Shown piece after piece: positions 33,166-42,013 of a stretch of 64,000 nt of DNA (positions are counted from its first letter, which is position 1; the number at the start of each line of letters is the position of its first letter). The translations under genes and the position numbers were made by a program. Below the pieces are notes generated by a model, which saw nothing but the letters and a program-made list of their open reading frames with translations, had not been told where the DNA came from and made no database searches. This DNA is from Acidovorax sp. MR-S7 (lineage in GTDB: Bacteria > Pseudomonadota > Gammaproteobacteria > Burkholderiales > Burkholderiaceae_C), in assembly GCF_000400995.2 (NCBI RefSeq), contig NZ_DF238979.1, forward strand, positions 1 through 64,000. The letters run 5' to 3'.

Positions 33166-34686
33166 ATGGACGCTTCCACCACCGCCGTGCAGGCCCCCAC
33201 CGTCAAGCTGCTGATCGGCGGCAAGCTGGTCGAATCGAAGACCACGCAATGGCGCAACGTGGTCAACCCCGCCACGCAGGAGGTGCTGGCACGCGTGCCG
33301 TTCGCCACGCCCGACGAGATCGACGCCGCCGTCGCCTCGGCCAAGGAGGCCTTCAAGACCTGGAAGAAGACGCCCATCGGCGCGCGCGCCCGCATCTTCC
33401 TGAAGCTGCAGCAGCTCATCCGCGAGAACATGAAGGAGCTGGCCGCGCTGCTGACAGCCGAACAGGGCAAGACCCTGCCCGACGCCGAGGGCGACGTGTT
33501 CCGCGGCCTGGAGGTGGTGGAGCACGCCAGCGCCATCGGCAACCTGCAGCTCGGCGAGCTGGCGAACAACGTCGCCAACGGCGTGGACACCTATACCGTG
33601 CTGCAGCCGCTGGGCGTGTGCGCGGGCATCACGCCGTTCAACTTCCCGGCCATGATCCCGCTGTGGATGTTCCCGATGGCCATCGCCACGGGCAACACCT
33701 TCGTGCTCAAGCCTTCCGAGCAAGACCCCATGGTGACGATGCGCCTCGCCGAGCTGGCGCTCGAAGCCGGCATTCCCCCCGGCGTGCTCAACGTGATCCA
33801 TGGCGGCGAGGACGCGGTGAACGCCATCTGCGACCACCCGGACATCAAGGCGATCAGCTTCGTGGGCTCCACCAAGGTCGGCACCCATGTGTACAACCGC
33901 GCCAGCCTCGCCGGCAAGCGCGTGCAGTGCATGATGGGCGCGAAGAACCACGCCATCGTGATGCCCGACGCGAACAAGGAGCAGACCCTCAACGCCCTGG
34001 CGGGCGCGGCCTTCGGCGCGGCGGGCCAGCGCTGCATGGCACTGTCGGTGGCGGTGCTGGTGGGCGAGGCACAGAAGTGGATTCCCGAGCTGGTCGAGAA
34101 GGCCAAGACGCTCAAGGTGAGCGGCGGCACCGAGGCCGGCACCGACGTGGGCCCGCTGGTGAGCTGCGCCGCGCTCTCGCGCGTGGAAGGGCTGATCGAG
34201 CGCGGCATCGCCGACGGCGCCACGCTGGAGCTGGACGGCCGCAAGCCGCAGGTGGCGGGCTACGAGAAGGGCAACTTCGTCGGTCCCACGGTGTTCTCCG
34301 GCGTGAAGGCCGGCATGAGCATCTACGAGCAGGAAATCTTCGGCCCCGTGCTGTGCCTGGTGGCCGCGGGCGACATCGACGAAGCCATCGACTTCATCAA
34401 CGCCAACCCCAACGGCAACGGCACCGCCATCTTCACGCAGTCGGGCGCGGCGGCGCGCAGGTTCCAGGAGGACATCGACGTGGGCCAGGTGGGCATCAAC
34501 GTGCCGATCCCCGTGCCCGTGCCGCTGTTCTCGTTCACCGGCAGCCGCGCCTCCAAGCTGGGCGACCTGGGGCCGTATGGCAAGCAGGTGGTGATGTTCT
34601 ACACGCAGACCAAGACGGTCACCGCGCGCTGGTTCGACGACAGCACCACCAGCCACGGCGTGAACACCACCATCAGCCTGAAGTGA
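33166..34686 (+). CDS. mmsA: CoA-acylating methylmalonate-semialdehyde dehydrogenase
   Basis: Converts methylmalonate semialdehyde plus CoA to propionyl-CoA in valine (and inositol/thymine) catabolism. The 506-residue aldehyde dehydrogenase has [15 protein letters not shown] near residue 157, characteristic of MmsA, and the catalytic Cys290 in GQRCMALS. In place of the general-base glutamate of ordinary aldehyde dehydrogenases there is GAKNHAIV, as in CoA-acylating members. The start is ATG at 33166 with AGGAG nine bases upstream. First gene of a rightward set with an acyl-CoA dehydrogenase and mmsB. Its stop overlaps the GTG start of the LprI-like gene. Confidence 0.96.
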   Translation: MDASTTAVQAPTVKLLIGGKLVESKTTQWRNVVNPATQEVLARVPFATPDEIDAAVASAKEAFKTWKKTPIGARARIFLKLQQLIRENMKELAALLTAEQGKTLPDAEGDVFRGLEVVEHASAIGNLQLGELANNVANGVDTYTVLQPLGVCAGITPFNFPAMIPLWMFPMAIATGNTFVLKPSEQDPMVTMRLAELALEAGIPPGVLNVIHGGEDAVNAICDHPDIKAISFVGSTKVGTHVYNRASLAGKRVQCMMGAKNHAIVMPDANKEQTLNALAGAAFGAAGQRCMALSVAVLVGEAQKWIPELVEKAKTLKVSGGTEAGTDVGPLVSCAALSRVEGLIERGIADGATLELDGRKPQVAGYEKGNFVGPTVFSGVKAGMSIYEQEIFGPVLCLVAAGDIDEAIDFINANPNGNGTAIFTQSGAAARRFQEDIDVGQVGINVPIPVPVPLFSFTGSRASKLGDLGPYGKQVVMFYTQTKTVTARWFDDSTTSHGVNTTISLK

Positions 34687-35066
34687 CCGGCACGCGCGCG
34701 GCCCTCGCCCTCGTTCTGTGCCTTGGCGGTGCTACCGCCTGGGCGCAGGCGGGCAGCGCCTGCCGCGCGGGCGGCACGGTGGAGGAGACCAACGCCTGCG
34801 CCGTGCAAAGCTACCAGCGGGCCGACACGGCCATCCAGATCCTCTACGGCGACGTGATGCGCGCCCTCTCGGCCCACGAGCGCCCCGCCCTGCGCCAGGA
34901 TCACGCCGCCTGGCAGCGCGAGCGCGTCACGCACTGCAAGCAGGCGCAGCGCGCGGCCGAGTCGCGCCCCGAGTGGCCACGGCTGTACCACGAATGCCTG
35001 ACGGCGCAGACCGAAGCCCGGCGCGATGCGCTGATGCACTGGCTGCACCACGGCGAAAAACCATAA
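34683..35066 (+). CDS. Secreted LprI-like (DUF1311) protein
   Basis: The 127-residue protein begins with a signal peptide ([20 protein letters not shown]). Its Cys-rich mature part, with [18 protein letters not shown] and [16 protein letters not shown], matches the LprI/DUF1311 family, some members of which inhibit lysozyme. The start is GTG at 34683 in GTGA, overlapping the mmsA stop, so translation is coupled. It was chosen because the signal peptide begins there. A periplasmic protein is an odd passenger in a valine operon. It ends 13 bases before the acyl-CoA dehydrogenase. Confidence 0.82.
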   Translation: MTGTRAALALVLCLGGATAWAQAGSACRAGGTVEETNACAVQSYQRADTAIQILYGDVMRALSAHERPALRQDHAAWQRERVTHCKQAQRAAESRPEWPRLYHECLTAQTEARRDALMHWLHHGEKP

Positions 35067-35079
35067 GGAGACGATTCGC

Positions 35080-36246
35080 ATGGACTTTGAACTCACCGAA
35101 GACCAGCGCGCCTTTGCCGATACGGCCCACCAGTTCGCGCAGACAGAGCTGGCACCGCATGCGGCGCAGTGGGATGCCGAGGCCATCTTTCCGCGCGAAA
35201 CCATCGCCAAGGCGGGCGAGCTGGGCTTTTGCGGCCTCTATGCGCCCGAGTGCATCGGCGGCCTGCAACTCCCCCGCCTCGACGCCACGCTGGTGTTCGA
35301 GGAACTGGCCGCCGTCGATCCCAGCACCACAGCCTTCATCACCATCCACAACATGGCGACCTGGATGCTGGGCACCTGGGGTACCGACGAGGTGCGCGCC
35401 GAATGGGGCGAGGCACTGACCAGCGGGCAAAGATTAGCCAGCTACTGCCTGACCGAGCCCGGCAGCGGCTCCGATGCGGCCAGCATCAAAACCCGTGCAG
35501 AGTTGCAAGGCAACGAATACGTCATCAACGGCGGCAAGGCCTTCATCAGCGGCGCGGGCGCGACCGACGTGCTGGTGCTCATGGCCCGCACGGGCGACGG
35601 GCAATCGGGCGCGGCCGGCATCAGCGCCTTCGCCGTGCCTGCGAATCTGCCCGGCATCCACTACGGCAAGAAGGAAGAAAAAATGGGCTGGAACAGCCAG
35701 CCCACGCGCCAGATCAGCTTCGACAACGTGCGCATTCCCGCCAACCACCTGCTGGGCCACGAGGGCGAGGGCTTCAAGATCGCGATGAAAGGCCTGGACG
35801 GCGGGCGCATCAACATCGCCACCTGCTCCGTGGGCGCGGCTCAAGGCGCGCTGGGCCACGCGCAGCGCTACATGCAGGAACGCAAGCAGTTCGGCAAGCC
35901 CATCGCGAGCTTCCAGGCGCTGCAGTTCAAGCTGGCCGACATGGCGACCGAACTCGTCGCCGCGCGCCAGATGGTGCGCCTGGCCGCGAGCAGGCTGGAC
36001 GCGGGCGCGCGCGACGCCTCCACCTACTGCGCGATGGCCAAGCGCTTCGCCACCGATGCGGGTTTCAACATCGTCAACGAAGCGCTGCAGCTGCACGGCG
36101 GCTACGGCTACATCCGCGAATACCCGCTGGAGCGGCTGCTGCGCGACGCGCGCGTGCACCAGATCCTCGAAGGCACGAACGAGATCATGCGCGTCATCAT
36201 CGGCCGGCGCATGCTCGACGGCGATGCGCCAGACGTGATCCGCTGA
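35080..36246 (+). CDS. Acyl-CoA dehydrogenase, probably isobutyryl-CoA dehydrogenase
   Basis: FAD-dependent alpha,beta-dehydrogenation of a short branched acyl-CoA, feeding electrons to ETF. The 388-residue protein has all family motifs: YCLTEPGSGSDAASIKTRA (FAD/substrate loop), GGYGYIREYPLERLLRD and the catalytic glutamate region LEGTNEIMRVIIGRRML. The start is ATG at 35080 with AAGGAG upstream. Location between mmsA and mmsB makes isobutyryl-CoA the likely substrate, although a hydratase and 3-hydroxyisobutyryl-CoA hydrolase for the intervening steps are not in the window. Confidence 0.92.
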   Translation: MDFELTEDQRAFADTAHQFAQTELAPHAAQWDAEAIFPRETIAKAGELGFCGLYAPECIGGLQLPRLDATLVFEELAAVDPSTTAFITIHNMATWMLGTWGTDEVRAEWGEALTSGQRLASYCLTEPGSGSDAASIKTRAELQGNEYVINGGKAFISGAGATDVLVLMARTGDGQSGAAGISAFAVPANLPGIHYGKKEEKMGWNSQPTRQISFDNVRIPANHLLGHEGEGFKIAMKGLDGGRINIATCSVGAAQGALGHAQRYMQERKQFGKPIASFQALQFKLADMATELVAARQMVRLAASRLDAGARDASTYCAMAKRFATDAGFNIVNEALQLHGGYGYIREYPLERLLRDARVHQILEGTNEIMRVIIGRRMLDGDAPDVIR

Positions 36247-36252
36247 AACCCC

Positions 36253-36627
36253 ATGCCCGCTCGTCCCATCGCTCCCGAAACCCTGCGCCTCATCGGCGCG
36301 GTGCAGGACGCGCTGGCCGAGCGCCTGGGCGCGCAGGCCACGGTGGAAGAGCGCACCCTGTTCGGCTGCCACGCCTTCATGGTGGACGGCAAGCTCTGCC
36401 TGGCCGTCAAGGGCGAAGACCTGCTGGTGCGCCTGCCGCCGCAGGATCATGCCGCCACCGCCGAGCAGCCCGCGGTGCGCGAGCTGGATTCGCGCGGCGG
36501 CATGCCGGGTTACTTCTGGGTCGAACCCGCCGGCTACGCCACGCGCGCGCAGTGGGAGCACTGGGTGGACGCCGCCCTCGCCTACAACCCGCGGGCTAAG
36601 GCATCACCCCGCAGGCGCAAGAAATGA
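36253..36627 (+). CDS. TfoX/Sxy N-terminal-domain protein
   Basis: The 124-residue protein has the TfoX N-domain pattern VEERTLFGCHAFMVDGKLC and LRLPPQ-like strands, ending in a basic tail (SPRRRKK). Full TfoX/Sxy proteins control competence, but stand-alone N domains like this are widespread with unknown roles. It starts six bases after the acyl-CoA dehydrogenase stop, so it shares the valine operon transcript. Repeat copy 9 follows immediately and separates it from mmsB. The function here is not known. Confidence 0.82.
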   Translation: MPARPIAPETLRLIGAVQDALAERLGAQATVEERTLFGCHAFMVDGKLCLAVKGEDLLVRLPPQDHAATAEQPAVRELDSRGGMPGYFWVEPAGYATRAQWEHWVDAALAYNPRAKASPRRRKK

Positions 36628-36642
36628 TTTCAAGCCTTTTCG

Positions 36643-36684
36643 GGCTCCAGCGCTTATCCATCAAGCGCAGGCAGCTATCAAAAC
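36643..36684 (+). repeat. Dispersed palindromic repeat, copy 9
   Basis: GGCTCCAGCGCTTATCC then ATCAAGCGCAGGCAGCTATC, almost identical to copy 6. It lies between the TfoX-N gene and mmsB inside the valine gene run. Confidence 0.92.
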
Positions 36685-36714
36685 CATAGTTTTCACACCA
36701 CCAGGAGACACACC

Positions 36715-37602
36715 ATGCAAATCGCATTCATCGGCCTCGGCAACATGGGCGGCCCCATGGCCATCAACCTCGTCAAGGCCGGCCACAGCGTCAAGGCCTT
36801 CGACCTGAGTCAGGACGCCCTGGCCAAGGTCAAGGCCGAAGGCGCCCAGGCGGCGGCCAGCGCCCAGGACGCCGTGCAGGGCGCCGAGGTCGTGGTCACC
36901 ATGCTGCCCGCGAGCCAGCACGTGGAGGGCCTGTTCCTCGGCAACGGCAACCTGCTGGCCAGCATCGCCAAGGGCACGCTGGTGATCGACAGCTCCACGA
37001 TCGCCGCGGCCACCAGCCAGAAGGTCGCCAAGGCGGCCGAGGCGGCGGGCATAGCCTTCATCGACGCGCCGGTCTCCGGCGGCACCGGCGGCGCCATCGC
37101 CGGCACGCTGACCTTCATGGTCGGCGGCAGCGATGCGGCCCTGGAGCGCGCCCGCCCCCTGCTGGAAAAGATGGGCAAGAACATCTTCCATGCCGGCGGC
37201 GTGGGCGCGGGCCAGACCGCCAAGATCTGCAACAACATGCTGCTGGGCATCCTGATGATCGGTACCAGCGAGGCCATCGCCCTGGGCGTGGCCAACGGGC
37301 TCGACCCCAAGGTGCTCTCGGAAATCATGCGCCGCAGCTCCGGCGGCAACTGGGCACTGGAGGTCTACAACCCCTACCCCGGCGTGCAGGAGGCCAGCGC
37401 CGCCACGCGCGGCTACACCGGCGGCTTCGGCACCGACCTGATGCTCAAGGACCTGGGCCTGGCGCAGGAGAACGCGATGACCGTGAAGGCCAGCACCCCG
37501 CTGGGCGGCATGGCGCGCGCGATCTACGCCGCGCACAGCATCGCGGGCCACGGGGGCGAAGACTTCTCCAGCGTCATCAAGATGCTGCAGAAGAAGGGCT
37601 GA
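36715..37602 (+). CDS. mmsB: 3-Hydroxyisobutyrate dehydrogenase
   Basis: Oxidises 3-hydroxyisobutyrate to methylmalonate semialdehyde with NAD+, the step before MmsA. The 295-residue protein has the N-terminal Rossmann motif FIGLGNMGGPMA, the substrate-binding signature DAPVSGGTGGA and the catalytic lysine in GQTAKICNN. The start ATG at 36715 has CAGGAGA upstream. It follows the TfoX-N gene after repeat copy 9, so it may be separately controlled or partly polar within the operon. Confidence 0.96.
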   Translation: MQIAFIGLGNMGGPMAINLVKAGHSVKAFDLSQDALAKVKAEGAQAAASAQDAVQGAEVVVTMLPASQHVEGLFLGNGNLLASIAKGTLVIDSSTIAAATSQKVAKAAEAAGIAFIDAPVSGGTGGAIAGTLTFMVGGSDAALERARPLLEKMGKNIFHAGGVGAGQTAKICNNMLLGILMIGTSEAIALGVANGLDPKVLSEIMRRSSGGNWALEVYNPYPGVQEASAATRGYTGGFGTDLMLKDLGLAQENAMTVKASTPLGGMARAIYAAHSIAGHGGEDFSSVIKMLQKKG

Positions 37603-37741
37603 CGCCGGGCGGCACCCGGCCGCCCCGGGCCGCAAGAGGCTGCCTATCGGCCTCGGCGGCCCCATGAAATCGGCCAAAATCAAAGGCTTGCAACATTTTG
37701 GGGGTGAGAAAAAGCCCCGACCCGTGTTACCCTCGCGCCCC

Positions 37742-38293
37742 ATGTCCCGTTGGTTGTGCCTCCTGTTACTCCTTTGCGCAAATGCTTACGCCGCTCCCGC
37801 CGATGAGATGGACGGTGCACGCACGGAACGCAACCTGATCGCCCACCTGCAGGAAGTGCGCCACGACGTGGCGGACCGCACCTCCGAGCTGGTCACCACC
37901 GCCATGGGCTTCATCGGTGTGCCCTACCGCCGGGGCGGCAACAGCGCCGAGACGGGCTTCGACTGCAGCGGCCTCGTACGCACCATCTACGAGCAGGCCA
38001 AGGGCCTGGTGCTGCCACGCCGGGCCAACGAGCAGGCCGCCGCCACCGAGACCATCGAGAAGAAGGACCTGCAGCCCGGCGACCTGGTGTTCTTCAACAC
38101 CATGCGCCGCGCCTTCAGCCACGTAGGCATCTACCTGGGCGACGGCAAGTTCATCCACGCCCCCCGCTCGGGCGCGCAGGTGCGCGTGGAGGACATGCGC
38201 ACTTCCTACTGGCAGCGCCGCTTCAACGGCGCGCGCCGCGTTGCGCTGGACGAAGCCGACGAGACCCTGGCCGCCGCGACGCGCCAGCCCTGA
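37742..38293 (+). CDS. NlpC/P60 family secreted cell-wall hydrolase
   Basis: A 183-residue secreted endopeptidase likely cutting the peptide stems of peptidoglycan. It has a signal peptide (MSRWLCLLLLLCANAYA, residues 1-17) and the NlpC/P60 domain, with catalytic Cys in FDCSGLV and His in FSHVGIYLGDGKF. The start at 37742 is chosen because the signal peptide begins there; the frame is open 78 bases further upstream. The preceding 139 bases contain no gene. Its neighbours are unrelated small genes. Confidence 0.92.
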   Translation: MSRWLCLLLLLCANAYAAPADEMDGARTERNLIAHLQEVRHDVADRTSELVTTAMGFIGVPYRRGGNSAETGFDCSGLVRTIYEQAKGLVLPRRANEQAAATETIEKKDLQPGDLVFFNTMRRAFSHVGIYLGDGKFIHAPRSGAQVRVEDMRTSYWQRRFNGARRVALDEADETLAAATRQP

Positions 38294-38434
38294 GCGTCCG
38301 CTCCCGCCCCCTCCATTGAAGATCGTTGACAGTTGGCAAGGGCCGCGCCCCCTTGTCCGACACGCGCATGCCTGCGCGCGGCCTTAGAGTGTGGCGACTC
38401 TCCAATCCTCACAACTACGAAGGCGTTTTCCATC

Positions 38435-38686
38435 ATGATGACTTTTCTCGGCACCGTACTGGTCGGCTTCATCGTGGGCCTGCTGGCCCGCGCCCTCAAG
38501 CCCGGCGACGACAAGCTCGGCTGGTTCATGACCACCCTGCTGGGCATTGCCGGCTCGTTCATCGCCACCTACATCGGCATCGCCATGAACTGGTACGCGC
38601 AGGGGGAAGCCGCGGGCTGGATCGCCTCGGTGATCGGCGCCATCGTGCTCCTGGTGCTGTACGACCTGGTGCGCCGCAAGTCCTGA
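38435..38686 (+). CDS. GlsB/YeaQ/YmgE family membrane protein (transglycosylase-associated)
   Basis: An 83-residue protein with three hydrophobic helices, starting MMTFLGTVLVGFIVGLLARA and containing KLGWFMTTLLGIAGSF, the typical GlsB/YeaQ pattern. Members are small stress-related inner-membrane proteins of unknown activity. Two adjacent ATGs are possible and the first is used. It is followed after 19 bases by another membrane-associated small gene on the same strand. Confidence 0.88.
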   Translation: MMTFLGTVLVGFIVGLLARALKPGDDKLGWFMTTLLGIAGSFIATYIGIAMNWYAQGEAAGWIASVIGAIVLLVLYDLVRRKS

Positions 38687-38705
38687 CCCGCTGATCCGTC
38701 ACGCC

Positions 38706-39221
38706 ATGGCCCTGCGCCGCACTCCCAGCGCCCACGCCCTGGCCGGCGACGACCCGGCGCTGCTGGCCGCGGTGCAGCGCAGCCGCCGGCTGCTGCACCG
38801 GCGCGCGCTGGTGGCCGCCGCCGCGGGCGTGGTGCCCGTGCCGGGGCTGGACTGGGCGGTGGATGCCGCCCTGCTCTCGCGGCTGATCCCGCTGGTGAAT
38901 GCCGAATTCGGCCTCACCCCGGCGCAGCTCGATCTGCTCGCACCCGAAAAGCGCGAGCAGGTGCAGAAGGCGGTGGCCATGGTGGGCTCGGTGCTCATCG
39001 GCAAGTTCGTCACGCGCGAGCTGGTGCTGCGCGCCACGCAGGCCGTGGGCCTGCGCCTGTCGGCCCGGCAGGCCGCCAAATTCGTGCCCCTGGCAGGCCA
39101 GGCCGCGGCCGCCGCGCTGGGCTACGCCACGCTGCGCTACCTGGGCGAGCAGCACCTGCGCGACTGCGTGCGCGTGGTGCAGCAGGCACAGCTGCCGCTG
39201 CCGCCGCCCCAGGCGGCCTGA
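38706..39221 (+). CDS. Membrane-associated protein of unknown function (DUF697/YcjF-like pattern)
   Basis: The 171-residue protein has a basic N terminus and alternating hydrophobic helices (AAAAGVVPVPGLDWAVDAAL and VPLAGQAAAAALGYATLRYL). The PVPGLDWAVDAALLSRLIP segment resembles the membrane region of DUF697/YcjF proteins, but the match is by eye only. The C-terminal helix ends in EQHLRDC. No catalytic motif. It may form an operon with the GlsB-like gene upstream; the EVE gene begins 31 bases later. Confidence 0.7.
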   Translation: MALRRTPSAHALAGDDPALLAAVQRSRRLLHRRALVAAAAGVVPVPGLDWAVDAALLSRLIPLVNAEFGLTPAQLDLLAPEKREQVQKAVAMVGSVLIGKFVTRELVLRATQAVGLRLSARQAAKFVPLAGQAAAAALGYATLRYLGEQHLRDCVRVVQQAQLPLPPPQAA

Positions 39222-39252
39222 CGCCTGCGCAGCGTTTTGCCAGAATGCGGCC

Positions 39253-39720
<468 letters not shown>

Positions 39721-39738
<18 letters not shown>

Positions 39739-39778
39739 CGCCTTGCGCTTTCTGGGCAAGCGCTAAAGGGCTTTTTCG
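39721..39778 (-). repeat. Dispersed palindromic repeat, copy 10
   Basis: ATAGCGCCTTGCGCTTTC then GGGCAAGCGCTAAAGGGC followed by TTTTT. It sits between convergent EVE and HMG-CoA lyase genes and supplies the EVE stop codon. The hairpin plus T run may act as a terminator. Confidence 0.8.
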
Positions 39779-39787
39779 CCTGAAACC

Positions 39788-40735
39788 CTAACCCTGTGCC
39801 GCGTGCTGCTCGTCCAGCGCATGCAGGCGCAGGCGCGGGCCGGCGCGCATGACCTGCCCCGGCAGGTCGCGTCCCAGCACGCGCTGCAGGTCGTGCGCCA
39901 CCGCGACCAGGCGCTCCAGGTCGATGCCGGTGTCTATGCCCAGCTCGTGCATCAGGTGCACCGTGTCCTCGGTGCAGATGTTGCCGGTGGCGCCCGGCGC
40001 GAACGGGCAGCCGCCGATACCGCCCAGCGACGATTCGTAGTGCTCCACGCCGTGCGCCAGCCCCTCCATCACGTTGGCCAGGCCGAGCCCGCGCGTGTTG
40101 TGGAAGTGCAGCGCGATGGGCAGGTGCGGCAGATGCTCGCGCAGCGCCTGCACCGTTCGCGCCACGAGCGGCGGCGTGGCCATGCCGGTGGTGTCGCCCA
40201 GCGTCAGGCCGGTGAAGCCCAGGTCGGCGAAGGTGCGGGCGATGGCCAGCACCTGCTGCACGGGCACGTCGCCCTCGAACGGGCAGCCGAAGGCGCAGGC
40301 GATCGCCCCCTTGAGCCGGATCGGCGCCCCCAGCGTGGCGGCGGCGATCTCGCGGATGTCCTGCAGCGAGCGCTCCACGCTGCGGTTCAGGTTCTTCTGG
40401 TTGTGGCTCTCGGAGGCCGAGACGAACACCACGGCTTCGTCCGCACCCGCGTCCAGCGCGCGCTCCACGCCGCGCCGGTTGGGCGCGAGCACGGCCAGCA
40501 CCACGCCGGGGCGCCGGCGCACGGCGGCCAGCAGCTCGGCCGCGTCGCGCAGCTGCGGCACGGCGCGCGGCGAGACGAAGGACGTGGCCTCGAAATGGCG
40601 CACGCCCGCGTCCATCAGCGCCTCCAGCAGCCGCAGCTTGGTGGCGGTGGGGATGAATTCGCTCTCCATCTGCAGCCCGTCGCGCAGGCCGACTTCGGTG
40701 ATGGAGGCCCGGGGAGGATAGGTGCGCGCCGTCAT
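39788..40735 (-). CDS. mvaB: Hydroxymethylglutaryl-CoA lyase
   Basis: Cleaves HMG-CoA to acetyl-CoA and acetoacetate (leucine catabolism) or a closely related 3-hydroxyacyl-CoA. The 315-residue TIM-barrel protein has the conserved RDGLQ near the N terminus, the metal-binding HFHNTRGLGLAN and the catalytic cysteine signature GCPFAPGATGN. Start ATG at 40735. It is divergent from a class III CoA-transferase 126 bases away, with a Bug-type binding protein just beyond. Together they suggest uptake and CoA activation of a 3-hydroxy-dicarboxylate followed by cleavage, rather than only leucine degradation. That pathway is inference. Confidence 0.9.
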   Translation of the reverse strand: MTARTYPPRASITEVGLRDGLQMESEFIPTATKLRLLEALMDAGVRHFEATSFVSPRAVPQLRDAAELLAAVRRRPGVVLAVLAPNRRGVERALDAGADEAVVFVSASESHNQKNLNRSVERSLQDIREIAAATLGAPIRLKGAIACAFGCPFEGDVPVQQVLAIARTFADLGFTGLTLGDTTGMATPPLVARTVQALREHLPHLPIALHFHNTRGLGLANVMEGLAHGVEHYESSLGGIGGCPFAPGATGNICTEDTVHLMHELGIDTGIDLERLVAVAHDLQRVLGRDLPGQVMRAGPRLRLHALDEQHAAQG

Positions 40736-40861
40736 GCCCGCAGCATAGGACGCGGTGCGCTGGCCCCTGCTCTCCATTCTTCGCGCCGCCATCGCGCTTC
40801 GCGACGCGCACGCGCGCAAACGCGACGCGCCGGGGGTGGCGTTTGCGGGATAGTCGGCGCC

Positions 40862-42013
40862 ATGCAACTCGAAGGCATCCGCATCATCGACCTGACCCGC
40901 ATCATCTCCGGGCCGTTCTGCACCATGCTGCTGGCCGATCTCGGCGCGGACGTGATCAAGGTGGAGACACCCGACGGCGACCCCGTGCGCGCCCAGGGCG
41001 AGGTCGTCGACGGTATGAGCTGGTATTTCGCGGCGTTCAACCGCAACAAGCGCTCCGTGGTGCTGGACCTGCGCAGCCCCGAGGGGCTGGACGCGCTGCG
41101 CCACCTGATCCACCACGCGGACGTGGTGGTGGACAACTTCCGCCCCGGCGTGATGGAGGCCATGGGCCTGGGCTGGGAGCAGCTGCAGGCGCTCTCGCCC
41201 GGTGTCATCCACACCAGCATCACCGGCTTCGGCGCCGACGGGCCCTACGCCCAGCGGCCCGCGTTCGACTTCATCGCGCAGGCCATGAGCGGCTTCATGA
41301 GCCTCAACGGCGATGCGCAGTCCGGCCCCATGCGCACGGCGGTCCCGATCAGCGATCTCGTGGCCGGCAACTACGCGGCGCTGGGCACGGTGGCCGCGCT
41401 GGTGCGCCGCGCGCGCACCGGCCAGGGCGAGCGCGTGGGCGCCGCGCTGCTGGACGGGCTGGTGAGCTACGGCGCGTTCTCCAGCGCCAACTTCCTGGCC
41501 AGCGGCCGGCTGCCGCCCGTGACGGGCAACGACCATTCGCTGGTCGCGCCCTACGGCCTGTTCGCCGCGGCGGACGGCGAGATCGCCGTGGCACCGTCCA
41601 ACGATGCGGTGTACCGCAAGCTCATGCACGCGCTGGGCCTGCAGGCGCTGCTGGAGGACCCGCGCTTCACCACCAATGCGCTGCGCGTGCGCCACCGCCC
41701 GCAGATCAACGCGCTGATCAGCCAGGTGACGGTGCAGCGCGGCAAGGCGCACTGGGTGGAAGTGCTCAACGCCGCCGGCGTGCCCTGCGGCCTGGTGCAG
41801 GACCTGGCCGAGGTGTTCGCCGACCCGCAGGTGGCCCACCAGCAGATGGTGCTGGACGTGGAGCATCCGGGCCACGGCAGCGTGCGCATGACCGGCTTTC
41901 CCGTCAAGTTCGCCCGGCAGCCGTGCGCGGTGCGCCGGCCGGCACCCGACCTGGGGGCGCACAGCCGGGAGGTGCTGCACGAGCTGGGCTACGTCAGCCC
42001 AGCTCCAGCGTGA
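40862..42013 (+). CDS. CaiB/BaiF (family III) CoA-transferase
   Basis: Moves CoA between carboxylic acids. The 383-residue protein has IIDLTRIISGPFCTMLLADLG and VIKVE at the N terminus. The catalytic aspartate is in the RPAFDFIAQAMSG region. The start is ATG at 40862 (MQLEGIRIIDL). Divergent from mvaB, so the acid activated may be 3-hydroxy-3-methylglutarate or a related dicarboxylate (inference). Its last 20 bases overlap the 3' end of the convergent Bug-protein gene. Confidence 0.92.
   Translation: MQLEGIRIIDLTRIISGPFCTMLLADLGADVIKVETPDGDPVRAQGEVVDGMSWYFAAFNRNKRSVVLDLRSPEGLDALRHLIHHADVVVDNFRPGVMEAMGLGWEQLQALSPGVIHTSITGFGADGPYAQRPAFDFIAQAMSGFMSLNGDAQSGPMRTAVPISDLVAGNYAALGTVAALVRRARTGQGERVGAALLDGLVSYGAFSSANFLASGRLPPVTGNDHSLVAPYGLFAAADGEIAVAPSNDAVYRKLMHALGLQALLEDPRFTTNALRVRHRPQINALISQVTVQRGKAHWVEVLNAAGVPCGLVQDLAEVFADPQVAHQQMVLDVEHPGHGSVRMTGFPVKFARQPCAVRRPAPDLGAHSREVLHELGYVSPAPA

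Noticed and set aside
36253-36627. TfoX-N gene as a competence regulator
   Set aside because: Only the N-terminal domain is present and no competence genes are near; context is valine catabolism.
37603-37660. GC-rich hairpin after mmsB as a terminator
   Set aside because: GCCGGG/CCCGGC can pair, but no T tract follows, so the evidence is too weak to list.
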